Assembly (NCBI RefSeq): GCF_016283395.1
Contig: NZ_JAEEMU010000039.1
Span: 62,001-126,000, forward strand
Length of the DNA: 64,000 bases
Direction of reading: 5' to 3'
Source of the DNA: Ruminococcus sp.
GTDB taxonomy: Bacteria; Bacillota_A; Clostridia; Oscillospirales; Ruminococcaceae
The position numbers were made by a program, and so were the translations under genes. The notes beneath the pieces were generated by a model, which did not search any database, was not told the DNA's origin, and saw only the letters and a list, made by a program, of their open reading frames with translations. How positions within the stretch are numbered: the first letter of the stretch is position 1; each line of letters begins with the position of its first letter. This document shows, in pieces, positions 41,057 to 50,497 of the stretch.

Positions 41057-44000
41057 ATGAAAGCAAAAAAACTGCTCAGCGGTCTTACCTCTCTTGCTCT
41101 GTCACTTTCTGCATTTGCAGGACTTGGTGTTACAGACTCTTTCAGACCGACAGGAGCAAAGGCAGCTTCGAACTGGAAGTTTGATTTCGGCGGCAGCGGC
41201 GCGGCAAGCGGCTATACGGGAGTTTCCGCTACTGACGGCTATAATGCAGGCAGGGGTTACGGTTTCGCTCAGACAGGCAATGTTTCAAATGTATCCGCAG
41301 GAGGCAGCGGAGTTCTTGCAGACGCGGTAAAATTCAATAACTACGGTTCGGGAAATACATTCAATGTTGACCTTCCAAAGGGTTTGTATGAAGTTAAGGT
41401 GACTATAGGCAATGCACCTCGTACTACAATCAAGCTTGAGGGTATGGTCCAGATGATGAATCTGACAGGCAGAGGAGCGACCGAGACAGTGAAGCTCCCT
41501 GTAACCGACGGACAGCTCAATATACAGGCTGTCGAAGGTATGAGCGGCAGAGAGCAGTCTATCTCTGCGGTTGAGATTACTCAGATAAACACCACAGGCG
41601 AAATGCCGCCTATGGTATGGATATGCGGCGACTCTACCGTTGCCAATTACTATAACAGTGCTGATACCTCACAGCATGGCTGGGGACAGTTTTTCAACGG
41701 AAAGACCTTCGGCAGCAATTACGAAGTCCGCAATATGGCTACCAGCGGACAGTATGCAAAGGGATTCGTTGACGCAGGCCAGTTCGCTCCTATCGAGACC
41801 TACGGCAAGGCAGGAGATTACTACATAATCTCCATTGGTATCAATGATTCCAACTACTCCAACGAGACGGAGTACTACAATACAGTTACCGATATGACCA
41901 AACGCGCCAAGGCAAAGGGCATGGAAGTAATTCTTGTAAAGCAGCAGGGCAGACGCGGCGACTTGCAGCGCAGTCCGAGACTTACAGGACGCTGGTACGG
42001 CGGTTCGCTTGACAAGATAGGCAGCGAGCAGAACGTAAGAGTAGTTGACCTGTTCACCAAATGGCAGAACTTCGGCCTTTCGGTTGGCTATGACGGTATG
42101 GCGTCATACTACGCTATACAGGCAAACGGATCAAACGATGATCTGCACCAGAGCAAGAAAGGTGCTCAGAAGATAGCCGAGATAATGGCTGAGGAGTTAG
42201 GTGCTCCGCCGAGAGAGCCTATCCACCCGAAGTCTGATGTAAGCTATATGTTCAAGAACGTCAACAGCGGACTTTATATGGAAGTTGCTGACGGCAGCAC
42301 AGCAAGCGGCGCAAATGTTCAGCAGTGGGGCGCAAGCTCGTCACAGCCACATAATACATGGAAGTGCGTGCAGGCTACAGGCGATTATTTCTACATAAAG
42401 CCAAGCAATGCGGATCTTTACCTCTATGTTGACAACGGAAGCCGTGATAACGGTGCAAATATGGTAGTTGCCGACAAGAACGGCTACAGTGACCAGTTCT
42501 TTAAGTTCCAGGACAACGGTGACGGCACAGTTACTATCCTCACAAGAGCTTCAAGAGATGCTTCTGCTGTTGAGGTAGGAAGTGCAGCTACAAATAACGG
42601 CGCAAATATCCAGCAGTGGGAAGTAAATGGTCATAACTGCCAGAAATGGGAAATGATAGAGGTGGCTGATGCAGTGGTTACAACTACCACAACAACATCA
42701 ACTACTACCACAACTACTGTGACTACAACTACCGAGGAAGTAAAGCCTACTACAACATCTTTCAACTTCTCGAATATCCCCGATTTCTTCATAGAGTATG
42801 GCGATGCCAACTGCGACGGCACAGTCGATATGTCGGATATAGTTCTTATAATGCAGGCACTTGCAAACCCGAACAAGTACGATATAGGCGGTTCTGACAG
42901 CCATGCTATCACCAACTTCGGACGTCTGAATGCGGACGTTACAGGCAACGGTGACGGTATGACAGTCAACGATGCTATGTTTATACAGAGATGTCTGCTT
43001 GGACTTGATACTCTTCCCGAACCTATCAGTGTAGTAGTTGCTACAACCACAGCAGAACCAACTACTACGACCACAACAGCTGTTGCGACTACGACTACAA
43101 CAGCACCTGTTCCCGTGAAGTATTTTGCAGTGGATCAGGTGTGGACAAACGGTGTTACCGAGACTGTCAACAGCGGCTATACAAGGTCGGACGGTTACGT
43201 AAATCTTGATAATACTACCGACAGCAATATCACATTCACAGTTAACGTTCCTCAGGACGGAAACTACATGACACATATACGCTTCGCAAACGGTTCCACA
43301 AGCGACCGCAAAATGAAGCTGTTTGTCAATAATAATATGGACAGCTGCTGGATGCAGTCCTTCCCCGGTACAGGTTCATGGACTGACTGGAATGAGTTCG
43401 GCATAGTTCTTCCACTCAAGGCAGGAAAGAACACTATCCTTTTTCAGTCTGCAATGTCAGAGGGCGGACCTAACCTTGACTACATAGAGCTTATCCTTAC
43501 AGATGAGCCATATGCCGAGGTATATGATCCCTCACAGGAGCAGCAGAACACAGGCAGCGGTCAGCATACACTCTATATCGCAGGCGACTCAACTGTACAG
43601 AGCTACCGTGAGTCATATGCTCCGCAGCAAGGCTGGGGCTACTATATGCAGAGCTACTTCAACAGCGATATCACTGTTGCAAACCACTCCATAGCAGGAA
43701 GAAGCTCCAAGAAGTTCTATGATGAGGGCAGGTGGCAGACCATTGCCGACAGCCTTAAAACAGGCGATTTCGTTATGATACAGTTTGCTATCAATGATGC
43801 AGGTCAGTCAAATGCTGACAGATACGCTCCTACCTGCGGCAATGTTGATAATCCGTCATCGGGCTCATATGAGTGGTATATGACACAGTTCATCAAGTCC
43901 GCAAAGGACAAGGGAGCAACTCCAATACTTGTAACTACTACTATCGGCATGAAAGCTTACTCAAACGGCAGATTTGTCAACAGCTACACCAACTACAATG

Positions 44001-44242
44001 AGGCTTGCTACAATCTTGCAAAGAAGTACAGCATACCATGCATCGACCTCAATACTCTCATGGTGAACCATTACAACTCAGTTGGCTATGATACAGCCAA
44101 GAGCTATCACCTTATGGGCGCAGTTTCAGGTTCTACAGACGGTACTCACTTCTGTGAAAAGGGTGCAAATATCGTTGCAGGACTTGTTGCAGGCGAGATA
44201 AGAAAGCAGAACATAAGCGGACTTGCTTCATATCTGAAGTAA
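41057..44242 (+). CDS. Secreted double SGNH esterase with ricin-type lectin and dockerin
   Basis: 1061 residues. Signal peptide 1-36 (LLSGLTSLALSLSAFAGLGV). Domains: galactose-binding-like module (about 40-175); first SGNH/rhamnogalacturonan-acetylesterase domain (about 183-385; block I ICGDSTVANYY, block V DDLHQSKKG); ricin B-type lectin (about 392-537; two QQW motifs); TTT linker; type I dockerin (about 582-656) with calcium repeats DANCDGTVDMSDIVLIMQAL and DVTGNGDGMTVNDAMFIQRC; TTT linker; CBM35/6-like module (about 688-815); second SGNH domain (about 835-1061; IAGDSTVQSY, STDGTHFCEKG). Likely deacetylates pectin as a cellulosome subunit. RBS GGAGGAG. Confidence 0.93.
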   Translation: MKAKKLLSGLTSLALSLSAFAGLGVTDSFRPTGAKAASNWKFDFGGSGAASGYTGVSATDGYNAGRGYGFAQTGNVSNVSAGGSGVLADAVKFNNYGSGNTFNVDLPKGLYEVKVTIGNAPRTTIKLEGMVQMMNLTGRGATETVKLPVTDGQLNIQAVEGMSGREQSISAVEITQINTTGEMPPMVWICGDSTVANYYNSADTSQHGWGQFFNGKTFGSNYEVRNMATSGQYAKGFVDAGQFAPIETYGKAGDYYIISIGINDSNYSNETEYYNTVTDMTKRAKAKGMEVILVKQQGRRGDLQRSPRLTGRWYGGSLDKIGSEQNVRVVDLFTKWQNFGLSVGYDGMASYYAIQANGSNDDLHQSKKGAQKIAEIMAEELGAPPREPIHPKSDVSYMFKNVNSGLYMEVADGSTASGANVQQWGASSSQPHNTWKCVQATGDYFYIKPSNADLYLYVDNGSRDNGANMVVADKNGYSDQFFKFQDNGDGTVTILTRASRDASAVEVGSAATNNGANIQQWEVNGHNCQKWEMIEVADAVVTTTTTTSTTTTTTVTTTTEEVKPTTTSFNFSNIPDFFIEYGDANCDGTVDMSDIVLIMQALANPNKYDIGGSDSHAITNFGRLNADVTGNGDGMTVNDAMFIQRCLLGLDTLPEPISVVVATTTAEPTTTTTTAVATTTTTAPVPVKYFAVDQVWTNGVTETVNSGYTRSDGYVNLDNTTDSNITFTVNVPQDGNYMTHIRFANGSTSDRKMKLFVNNNMDSCWMQSFPGTGSWTDWNEFGIVLPLKAGKNTILFQSAMSEGGPNLDYIELILTDEPYAEVYDPSQEQQNTGSGQHTLYIAGDSTVQSYRESYAPQQGWGYYMQSYFNSDITVANHSIAGRSSKKFYDEGRWQTIADSLKTGDFVMIQFAINDAGQSNADRYAPTCGNVDNPSSGSYEWYMTQFIKSAKDKGATPILVTTTIGMKAYSNGRFVNSYTNYNEACYNLAKKYSIPCIDLNTLMVNHYNSVGYDTAKSYHLMGAVSGSTDGTHFCEKGANIVAGLVAGEIRKQNISGLASYLK

Positions 44243-44259
44243 GAGCTAAGAGCTTAGAA

Positions 44260-44283
44260 GGGGCGGAATTATCCGCCCCTTTT
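44260..44283 (+). terminator. Intrinsic terminator after the dockerin esterase
   Basis: GGGGCGGA (44260-44267), loop ATTA, TCCGCCCC (44272-44279), TTTT. Same stem family as 49405 and 56128. Confidence 0.85.
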
Positions 44284-44300
44284 GCTGTGCAAACAAAAGA

Positions 44301-44325
44301 AAGGGACGCCGACTGGCGTCCCTTT
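44301..44325. terminator. Bidirectional hairpin between esterase and cyclophilin genes
   Basis: GGGACGCC (44303-44310), loop GACT, GGCGTCCC (44315-44322), flanked by AAA and TTT, so it could serve both converging genes. Confidence 0.65.
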
Positions 44326-44358
44326 AATAATCACTAATCACTATGCACTTACAAGTTA

Positions 44359-44829
44359 TCACTCGATAGTAACTTTCTTCATTACCTGTGGAGTTGTTGG
44401 CTTGTCGTTGTAGTCTGTAGCGCACTCTGCTATCTCGTCAACCACTTCCATGCCCTCGATGACCTTGCCGAATGCAGCATAGTTGCCGTCAAGGTGAGGA
44501 GCGTCCTCGTGCATGATGAAGAACTGTGAGCCTGCTGAGTTTGGCATCATTGAACGAGCCATTGAGAGTACACCTCTTGTGTGCTTGAGGTCGTTCTTAA
44601 CGCCGTTTGCAGCAAATTCGCCCTTGATCTGCCAGCCGGGACCGCCTGTGCCTGTGCCGTTAGGACAGCCGCCCTGTATCATAAATCCCGGGATAACTCT
44701 GTGGAATGTGAGTCCGTCATAAAAGCCCTGTTTTACAAGCTTTTCAAAGTTTTCACATGAGATAGGAGCAATATCGGGATAAAGCTCTATTTTGATCTTC
44801 TTGCCGTTTTCCATTTCGATAACTACCAT
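44359..44829 (-). CDS. Cyclophilin-type peptidyl-prolyl isomerase
   Basis: Cytoplasmic PPIase, 156 residues from ATG 44829 (GGAGG upstream). Cyclophilin core: YDGLTFHRVIPGFMIQGGCP (catalytic Arg and Phe), GTGTGGPGWQIKGEF, LSMARSMMPNSAGSQFFIMH and LDGNYAAFGKVIEGMEVVDE. No signal peptide, so it acts in the cytoplasm. Followed upstream (25 bp) by a membrane-anchored hypothetical on the same strand. Confidence 0.96.
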   Translation of the reverse strand: MVVIEMENGKKIKIELYPDIAPISCENFEKLVKQGFYDGLTFHRVIPGFMIQGGCPNGTGTGGPGWQIKGEFAANGVKNDLKHTRGVLSMARSMMPNSAGSQFFIMHEDAPHLDGNYAAFGKVIEGMEVVDEIAECATDYNDKPTTPQVMKKVTIE

Positions 44830-44854
44830 TGTTATTTCCTCCGTAAAAAAATTA

Positions 44855-45286
44855 TCAGTCCATTTCGATAACGATCTTATCAGCAGGCTTGATATAGGTC
44901 GTAGCATTTTCAGCTTGCTCTCTGCCCTGATTATACTCATCGAGTATAGAAAGGGTAGTAGTCGGCATATTGGCTTCTTCGGGACTTGTTACAGGGATAG
45001 TTTCGACTACCTCGCCGAAAAGATTTGTAACAGTAACGTATTCTCTTGTGTCCTCTTCCTGCGCGGGCAGGGAAGTATCTGACTGGGCATATGAAGAGAA
45101 CTGATCGAGCGTAGGAGTTATCACATTATCCTCTGTGATAAGATGCGGTTCTTTCGATGTTGTATTCTTTGCACGGCTTTCTTTATTGGCTTTGATTATG
45201 TCCTCTGTACAGGATTTGCCTGCGAGAACAACGAGTCCTGCTGCAATAAAAGCCAGAAATAAAGAGATTATCCTGTTTCTTTCCAC
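44855..45286 (-). CDS. Membrane-anchored or secreted protein, unknown function
   Basis: 143 residues. N-terminal signal anchor MERNRIISLFLAFIAAGLVV, then a low-complexity polar, Thr/Glu-rich region (SSYAQSDTSLPAQEEDTREY) and a C-terminal KPADKIVIEMD. A Cys at residue 26 (GKSC) is near the hydrophobic core but does not make a convincing lipobox. No recognised domain. Own consensus promoter (45332-45360); probably co-transcribed with the cyclophilin gene. Confidence 0.75.
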   Translation of the reverse strand: MERNRIISLFLAFIAAGLVVLAGKSCTEDIIKANKESRAKNTTSKEPHLITEDNVITPTLDQFSSYAQSDTSLPAQEEDTREYVTVTNLFGEVVETIPVTSPEEANMPTTTLSILDEYNQGREQAENATTYIKPADKIVIEMD

Positions 45287-45331
45287 ATTTTCCTCCGTCC
45301 CTCAGCCTTAGCTGAAAAAAGTTTATATAAT

Positions 45332-45360
45332 ATTATAAACCAATATTGGCGTATTGTCAA
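45332..45360 (-). promoter_or_regulatory. Consensus promoter of the hypothetical/cyclophilin operon
   Basis: Minus strand TTGACA (45355-45360), 17-nt spacer containing the palindrome CCAATATTGG, TATAAT (45332-45337). Confidence 0.85.
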
Positions 45361-45362
45361 GA

Positions 45363-45440
45363 GTTTCATGCCGTCGTGGTATGAAACTCAGGTTGGTTTA
45401 GAAAAACATTCAAAAAAGGCGGACGCTTTGAAACGTCCGT
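45363..45440 (-). terminator. Two hairpins downstream of the spermidine-synthase-like gene
   Basis: GGACG/CGTCC (45421-45438), with a T run on the minus strand, is the likely terminator. A second stem GTTTCATGCC/GGTATGAAAC (45363-45387) lies just upstream of the next promoter. Confidence 0.65.
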
Positions 45441-45448
45441 CTTTGATG

Positions 45449-47074
45449 CTATTCGAGAAGTCCCTTGATACCTTTTTCCGCAAAGGCTTCTTTGTAGTAA
45501 ACGAGCTCCTCCTGTATGATATCGTCAATTACCTTCATGCCGAGAAGCTCCACAGGAGCTTTATCATCGGTGAGAATGTGTTTTCCTGCGTTGTAGCGCA
45601 CAAGAGTGCCTTTTACGCTTGTCATGAGCCTGTGTAGCTCGGCGTTTTTCAGTGAGTCGATATTTTCGGCGAAGATATCGGTCATGCTGCCGTTATCGGA
45701 AGCAAAAAGCTCGCGGTTTGTAGAGCCTTCAACGTCAACAGTGTATACATTTCCGAATACGGAAGCAATTGTGTCCGAAAGCCAGTCGTTTATGCCGTCA
45801 GAGCTCTCCGAGCGCATATTCATATTTACCACCATTACACCGTTTTCGTTGAGGTGCTCCTTTACGAGCGTGAAAAACTCCCTTGACGACATCTGGAATG
45901 GGATAGTTATATCCTGATAAGCGTCCACCATGATGATATCGTACTTCTTGTCACAGCCCCCGAGAAAGGCTCTGCCGTCATAGGTGGTGACTTTGATATT
46001 TTCGGGCAGCTCGAAGTAGCTGTGAGCGAGATCTGTTATCTTGTCATCTATTTCTACACCCTCGGCGGTGATATTGCTGAAATAGGTGGAGCATTGCTTA
46101 GCGTAAGTGCCCGTGCCCATGCCGAGGATAAGCATATCCGCGTTATCGGGAGAAGTTGTCATAAGTGGAGCAGCCATAGCGTAATCGTAGTACATACCTG
46201 TCAGCTCGCCTGATTTCATGTATACGGACTGAACTCCGAAAAGCACATTTGTGGAAAGCTCGGTGCGCTCGGGGTAGTCCTTTACCTGCAGGTAGTTGTA
46301 GACGGATTCGCCCTCATAGGCAAGGTCCTTTTCCCAGAATGCAAAGCCCATTATAGGCGAAGTGAAGCAGCAGACGATGAAAAGTGCAGCCGCAATGCCT
46401 GTCTTTACAGCTCCGCGTTTTGAGCTTATGAAATATATGAGCCCTATGACGAGCATTATACCTGCGAATATAAGGAAAGTAACGGCAGTTCCCACCGCAG
46501 GTATGGAAATGAACGTGGGAACGAAAGTGCCGATGATAGAGCCGATAGTGTTTGCAGCACCGAGAGTACCAACAGTCTTGCCGCTGTCGTCCAGTGAGTC
46601 AACGGTGTATTTTACAAGTGAGGGAGTTACCGTACCAAGCAGGAACAGAGGATAGACGAATACCACCATACAGGTCAGGAAAGCCGCCCATATGAGGAAG
46701 TTGGTGTTTATCGTGATAACAAGCAGTCCTGCAATTCCTGCGATAGCAAGCTTGCCTATGAACGGCACAGCGGCTATCCATATTGAAGCGATAAGTATGC
46801 GTCCGTAGAGCTTATCGGGATTGGGGTTCTTGTCGGCACTTCTGCCGCCGTAGATATTTCCGAGAGCCATAGCTATCATTATTGTACCGATTATAATAGT
46901 CCAGACTATCTGCGATGAACTGAAATAAGGTGCAAGGAGTCTGCTTGCGCCAAGTTCTACAGCCATAACGGACATACCTGCAAAGAATTCAGTGATGTAT
47001 AAGTACCATTTGTTTTTGAGTATTTTGGGAAGCGGCTTTTTTTCAGCCGATGTGCTGACCGATCTTTTTTTCAT
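45449..47074 (-). CDS. Membrane protein with C-terminal spermidine-synthase-like domain
   Basis: 541 residues from ATG 47074 (AGGAG upstream). The N-terminal half has about seven membrane helices (FAGMSVMAVELGASRLLAPY, WTIIIGTIMIAMALGNIYGG, FLIWAAFLTCMVVFVYPLFL, GTAVTFLIFAGIMLVIGLIY). The C-terminal half is a spermidine-synthase-like Rossmann methyltransferase fold: MLILGMGTGTYAKQC, EGVEIDDKI, TTYDGRAFLGG, YDIIMVDAYQD. This MFS/spermidine synthase fusion type is annotated in many bacteria; real aminopropyl transfer is not established. No other polyamine gene is nearby. Confidence 0.88.
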   Translation of the reverse strand: MKKRSVSTSAEKKPLPKILKNKWYLYITEFFAGMSVMAVELGASRLLAPYFSSSQIVWTIIIGTIMIAMALGNIYGGRSADKNPNPDKLYGRILIASIWIAAVPFIGKLAIAGIAGLLVITINTNFLIWAAFLTCMVVFVYPLFLLGTVTPSLVKYTVDSLDDSGKTVGTLGAANTIGSIIGTFVPTFISIPAVGTAVTFLIFAGIMLVIGLIYFISSKRGAVKTGIAAALFIVCCFTSPIMGFAFWEKDLAYEGESVYNYLQVKDYPERTELSTNVLFGVQSVYMKSGELTGMYYDYAMAAPLMTTSPDNADMLILGMGTGTYAKQCSTYFSNITAEGVEIDDKITDLAHSYFELPENIKVTTYDGRAFLGGCDKKYDIIMVDAYQDITIPFQMSSREFFTLVKEHLNENGVMVVNMNMRSESSDGINDWLSDTIASVFGNVYTVDVEGSTNRELFASDNGSMTDIFAENIDSLKNAELHRLMTSVKGTLVRYNAGKHILTDDKAPVELLGMKVIDDIIQEELVYYKEAFAEKGIKGLLE

Positions 47075-47114
47075 AAAATTCTCCTGTATTACATTCAAAA
47101 TTACTGCGTTTATT

Positions 47115-47143
47115 AGTATAACACATTTTTGCTGATAAATCAA
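47115..47143 (-). promoter_or_regulatory. Promoter of the spermidine-synthase-like gene
   Basis: Minus strand TTGATT (47138-47143), 17-nt spacer, TATACT (47115-47120). Confidence 0.65.
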
Positions 47144-47216
47144 TGTTTTGAGTTATGGTATGGTTTGTGCATAAAAACGGTGATGTACTGCATATGTTTT
47201 AGCAGGAGGAGATAAT

Positions 47217-47948
47217 ATGAATAACGGTAATCTCGATATGGAAAAATACAAGCAGGAGATGATGAAGCTCTACAGCAGGAGCACTTCTCCAAACGATACG
47301 GCAGAGGAGCTTCCGAAAGCTGCTTCCGAATACGATACACAGCCTGAGGAGATAAACGAGGTAGATGAAGATGCTCCCGATGATACAGCTTATGCTGAAT
47401 ATACCGAAGAGGACTTAAGCGGCGCAGAGGAGGATTACAACAGCCGCTTTCCCGAGCCTGAGCTTTCGGAGCTTGATACTGACTTCGGTACAGATACAAA
47501 CAATGACAGTGAACCGCCGGAATATGATGCGGAGGAGCTTCTCGGCACTGAAAAGGGGTACATACAGGTAAATGTTCGTACAGGTGACGATACCTCGGCG
47601 GTCGCAGGAGCTATGGTAGCGGTTACTGCGGTAGTTGACGGCAAAAGGCTCGTTCTTGCTTCGGGAGTGACTGACGAGAGCGGCACTGCTCCGAAATTTA
47701 CTCTGCCTGTACCCGACCTTGTACATTCGCAGGAGCCTTCCCCAGATGAAAGACCTTATAATCTCTTTGATGTGAGCGTGACGGCGGAGGGATTTTTCAG
47801 AGCAAGGAGTGTAGATGTTCCTGTATTTTCGGGTATAACCTCTGTTCAGAACTTCAACCTTATACCTGTTCCGCTTATGATGAACAGCTCCGACGAGACT
47901 ATGACATATTACAATGCAGAGCCAAATTTCGGCAGCGGAAAGGAGTGA
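47217..47948 (+). CDS. Acidic protein with carboxypeptidase-regulatory-like domain
   Basis: 243 residues, no signal peptide or membrane helix. Residues 1-115 are low-complexity and acidic (EYTEEDLSGAEEDYNSRFPE). Residues about 118-220 look like a small beta-sandwich of the carboxypeptidase regulatory/Cna-B type: KGYIQVNVRTGDD, AGAMVAVTAVVDGKRLVLAS, GVTDESGTAPKFTLPVPD, FDVSVTAEGFF. AGGAGGAGAT RBS. The SpoIID-like gene starts 3 bp after its stop, so the two products probably work together; the lack of an export signal is notable. Confidence 0.8.
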   Translation: MNNGNLDMEKYKQEMMKLYSRSTSPNDTAEELPKAASEYDTQPEEINEVDEDAPDDTAYAEYTEEDLSGAEEDYNSRFPEPELSELDTDFGTDTNNDSEPPEYDAEELLGTEKGYIQVNVRTGDDTSAVAGAMVAVTAVVDGKRLVLASGVTDESGTAPKFTLPVPDLVHSQEPSPDERPYNLFDVSVTAEGFFRARSVDVPVFSGITSVQNFNLIPVPLMMNSSDETMTYYNAEPNFGSGKE

Positions 47949-47951
47949 GTG

Positions 47952-49343
47952 ATGCTTACAGGCACTCCGTTCATACCTGAGACTATCACTGTGCATCTTG
48001 GGACTCCCGATTCAGATGCTCCCGATGTTACAGTGGGATTTGCTTCATATATCAAGAATGTTGCGTCCAGCGAGATATATCCCACATGGCCCGAGAACGC
48101 CCTCAGAGCCAATATTTATGCAATAGTATCCTTTGCACTCAACAGGATATATACCGAGTGGTATCGTTCGAGAGGGTATGATTTCGACATAACAGCCACA
48201 ACGCAGTATGACCAGAAGTTCATAAACGGCAGGGAGTATTTTGAGAATATCAGCTACCTTGTAGATGAGCTTTTCAACGATTATGTCAGGCGGCAGGGGA
48301 GCGTTGAGCCTCTGTTTACTGCGTTCTGCAACGGTACAACGACTACCTGTGAGGGGCTTTCACAGTGGGGGACTGTTGCGCTTGCCAACCGCGGACTCAC
48401 GCCCTATGAGATACTGCAATACTACTACGGCGAGAATATCGACATAGTGAGAAATGCGCCCGTTCAGACTGCAATGCCATCATATCCAGATACAGAGCTG
48501 AGAAACGGTTCGTTCGGAAATGATGTGAAGTTCATACAGGTATGGCTCAACCGAATATCGCGGAGTTTCCCTGCGATACCGAAGATACCTGCTGCTGACG
48601 GAATATTCGATACAGCTACCGAGAACGCTGTCAGGAAGTTTCAACAGATATTCGGGCTCGAGGAAACCGGTACGGTCAATGCGGCTACATGGTACAGGAT
48701 AAGCTACATTTATACCAGTGTAAAGCGGCTTGCGGAGCTTGATTCTGAGGGACTCAGATTTGATGAGATATCGCCGCAGTTCAAGGAAGAACTGAGCATT
48801 GGTATGCAGAGCATAGAGGTGAGTATGCTGCAATACTATCTTGCTGTAATAGGAGCGTATTACGAAGCTGTAATGCCTGTTGAGGTAACCGGCTATTTCG
48901 GCGAGCAGACTGAGCGTTCGGTAAAGTCTTTCCAGAGAGTTTTCGGACTTCCGCAGACGGGAGTAGTCGACAGAGCTACAAGGAACGACCTTTTCCGCGC
49001 CTATCAGGGCATAGTTGAAAGTGTACCGCCTCAGTATACATATGTTGCGCTTTATCCGAATACTGTACTCCGTGAGGGAGCAAGCGGCGAGTCGGTAAAG
49101 ATAATACAGCAGTACCTCACATACATCAACAGGAGCTACCCGAATATCCCAGCGGTAAGTGATACAGGCTATTTCGGCCCCCTTACAAGGCAGTCCGTAA
49201 CAGCTTTTCAGCGTCAGTTCGGCATAGAACCTTCGGGTATAGTGGGAGCTGTAACATGGGACAGTATAGCAGGAGTGTATTCAGACCTGCGCTACGGCTT
49301 CGACAAGCGTCCCTATCAGAACCCCGGCTACACTATCAAATAG
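47952..49343 (+). CDS. SpoIID-like protein with three peptidoglycan-binding repeats
   Basis: 463 residues from ATG 47952 (GGAG 6 nt upstream). N-terminal about 170 residues resemble the SpoIID/LytB fold: YIKNVASSEIYPTWPENALR, ATTQYDQKFINGREYFENIS, TFCNGTTTTCEGLSQWGTVA-like segment (TAFCNGTTTTCEGLSQWGT), LTPYEILQYYYG. Three PG_binding_1 repeats follow, each ending with an FQ..FGL..TG motif: AVRKFQQIFGLEETGTVNAA, SVKSFQRVFGLPQTGVVDRA and SVTAFQRQFGIEPSGIVGAV. No signal peptide. Likely acts on cell wall or spore cortex; how it leaves the cytoplasm is unclear. Confidence 0.88.
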   Translation: MLTGTPFIPETITVHLGTPDSDAPDVTVGFASYIKNVASSEIYPTWPENALRANIYAIVSFALNRIYTEWYRSRGYDFDITATTQYDQKFINGREYFENISYLVDELFNDYVRRQGSVEPLFTAFCNGTTTTCEGLSQWGTVALANRGLTPYEILQYYYGENIDIVRNAPVQTAMPSYPDTELRNGSFGNDVKFIQVWLNRISRSFPAIPKIPAADGIFDTATENAVRKFQQIFGLEETGTVNAATWYRISYIYTSVKRLAELDSEGLRFDEISPQFKEELSIGMQSIEVSMLQYYLAVIGAYYEAVMPVEVTGYFGEQTERSVKSFQRVFGLPQTGVVDRATRNDLFRAYQGIVESVPPQYTYVALYPNTVLREGASGESVKIIQQYLTYINRSYPNIPAVSDTGYFGPLTRQSVTAFQRQFGIEPSGIVGAVTWDSIAGVYSDLRYGFDKRPYQNPGYTIK

Positions 49344-49345
49344 CC

Positions 49346-49423
49346 CTTAGCCATTAGCCTTTAGCGTGTAGGGACGCGCATTACGCGTCCGAGAAATTAA
49401 GTATGGGCGGCTAATATCCGCCC
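49346..49423. repeat. TTAGCC repeats and two palindromes
   Basis: TTAGCCATTAGCCTTTAG direct repeats followed by GGACGCG/CGCGTCC (49372-49390, loop CATTA) and GGGCGG/CCGCCC (49405-49423). Same design as 20277-20340 and the same stem as 44260 and 56128. Confidence 0.6.
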
Positions 49424-49441
49424 GTGTATGTATGACAAAAA

Positions 49442-49470
49442 ACTCCCCTCACGGGGAGGGGAGTTTTTTT
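49442..49470. terminator. Bidirectional terminator between convergent genes
   Basis: ACTCCCCTC (49442-49450) pairs with GAGGGGAGT (49456-49464); A run on the left and T run on the right. Confidence 0.85.
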
Positions 49471-50314
49471 ATACTATTCTATCTTCACCATTAATCAGGA
49501 AATAACCCCATTTTTTTATTGGAAGAACTTCAATTTTATTTGCGCCTTTTACATAATTTTTAGCATCTTGACTTAAAAATGCGGCTTTTTCTTTATTGCA
49601 TATAAAATCATCAAATTCTAATACAGTATAGCGTTTGTGACTTGATTTATAGCATATACATTTTCCGCATTTTTTACAATAATAATTTTTACCCACTATT
49701 TCAGCAGTTGCTCCTAAATCGTCGGGCTGAATAACCACATTAAATTTAGCATTATTTATGTTATGTTCTTTACCGCATGATGCCCCTGGATTTGCCTGAG
49801 CTTTTGTCAGCTGTTTTTCCCAGTGGTTTCCACAGCAAGTACAAATAAGTACTTCTGATAATACACCGTTTCTTGATACAAAGGTACTATGTTTTACTTT
49901 ATCTCTTCCATGTCTTCCTGCATTGCAAATTGTAAACTCACCTGGTTTTGACTTAAATACACGAGGTTTATATACCCATCTTGTATACTTTTCACCCTTA
50001 GCAGAGATTCTAACAAAGTTATTTTTTTCCTCATAGACTTTAACGATTTTATACCTGTATAAAGCGTCCGAACCAAGAAGCTTGTTATCAATTATATTTT
50101 TATCATTGTCCTTGTTAGGGGTGCTTCTTGTGTTATATTTTTTTCCTTCTGTAATGTAGCCTTCATACATTACCTTTTCAGCTGCGTTTGCTTCGATTGA
50201 GCTGACAAGTTTGAAGTCAGGCTGAGGAGATGCTGTTGATGATGCTGTTACACCTGTAAAGAGTGCAAAAGCTGCGAGAGTGGTACAGAGTACCTTTTTA
50301 ATTGTTTTTTTCAT
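49469..50314 (-). CDS. Secreted protein with SH3-like region and cysteine pairs, unknown function
   Basis: 281 residues from ATG 50314 (AAAGGAAG upstream). Signal peptide: KKTIKKVLCTTLAAFALFTG, cleavage expected near AA-E after ANA (residue about 45). Residues 50-125 look like a bacterial SH3-type wall-binding domain (YNTRSTPNKDND, VKVYEEKNNFVRISA, TRWVYKPRVF). The C-terminal half has CTCCGNHW and CKKCGKCICY Cys clusters that could bind zinc or form disulfides. Not recognised further. Codon use is more AT-rich than neighbours, as is the intergenic DNA after it, hinting at a different history. Confidence 0.75.
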   Translation of the reverse strand: MKKTIKKVLCTTLAAFALFTGVTASSTASPQPDFKLVSSIEANAAEKVMYEGYITEGKKYNTRSTPNKDNDKNIIDNKLLGSDALYRYKIVKVYEEKNNFVRISAKGEKYTRWVYKPRVFKSKPGEFTICNAGRHGRDKVKHSTFVSRNGVLSEVLICTCCGNHWEKQLTKAQANPGASCGKEHNINNAKFNVVIQPDDLGATAEIVGKNYYCKKCGKCICYKSSHKRYTVLEFDDFICNKEKAAFLSQDAKNYVKGANKIEVLPIKKWGYFLINGEDRIV

Positions 50315-50497
50315 GTTTTTTCTTCCTTTCAATATAGAAAAATTTTTTATACGGTGTTTCCCGTATTTATCTTACAGTTGTTATTCTACACGCTTTTCAG
50401 TGAATCAACAACGAAATAAGAGTGAAAGGAGAAAAAATGAGAGTTAACGAAATATAGCTAAAAAACTACTTATTATAATACAAAAGGAGCTGATATT

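Noticed and set aside
42631..43276. Long minus-strand open frames inside the dockerin esterase
   Set aside because: They are shadows created by the Thr-codon-rich linkers; the plus-strand domains are unambiguous.
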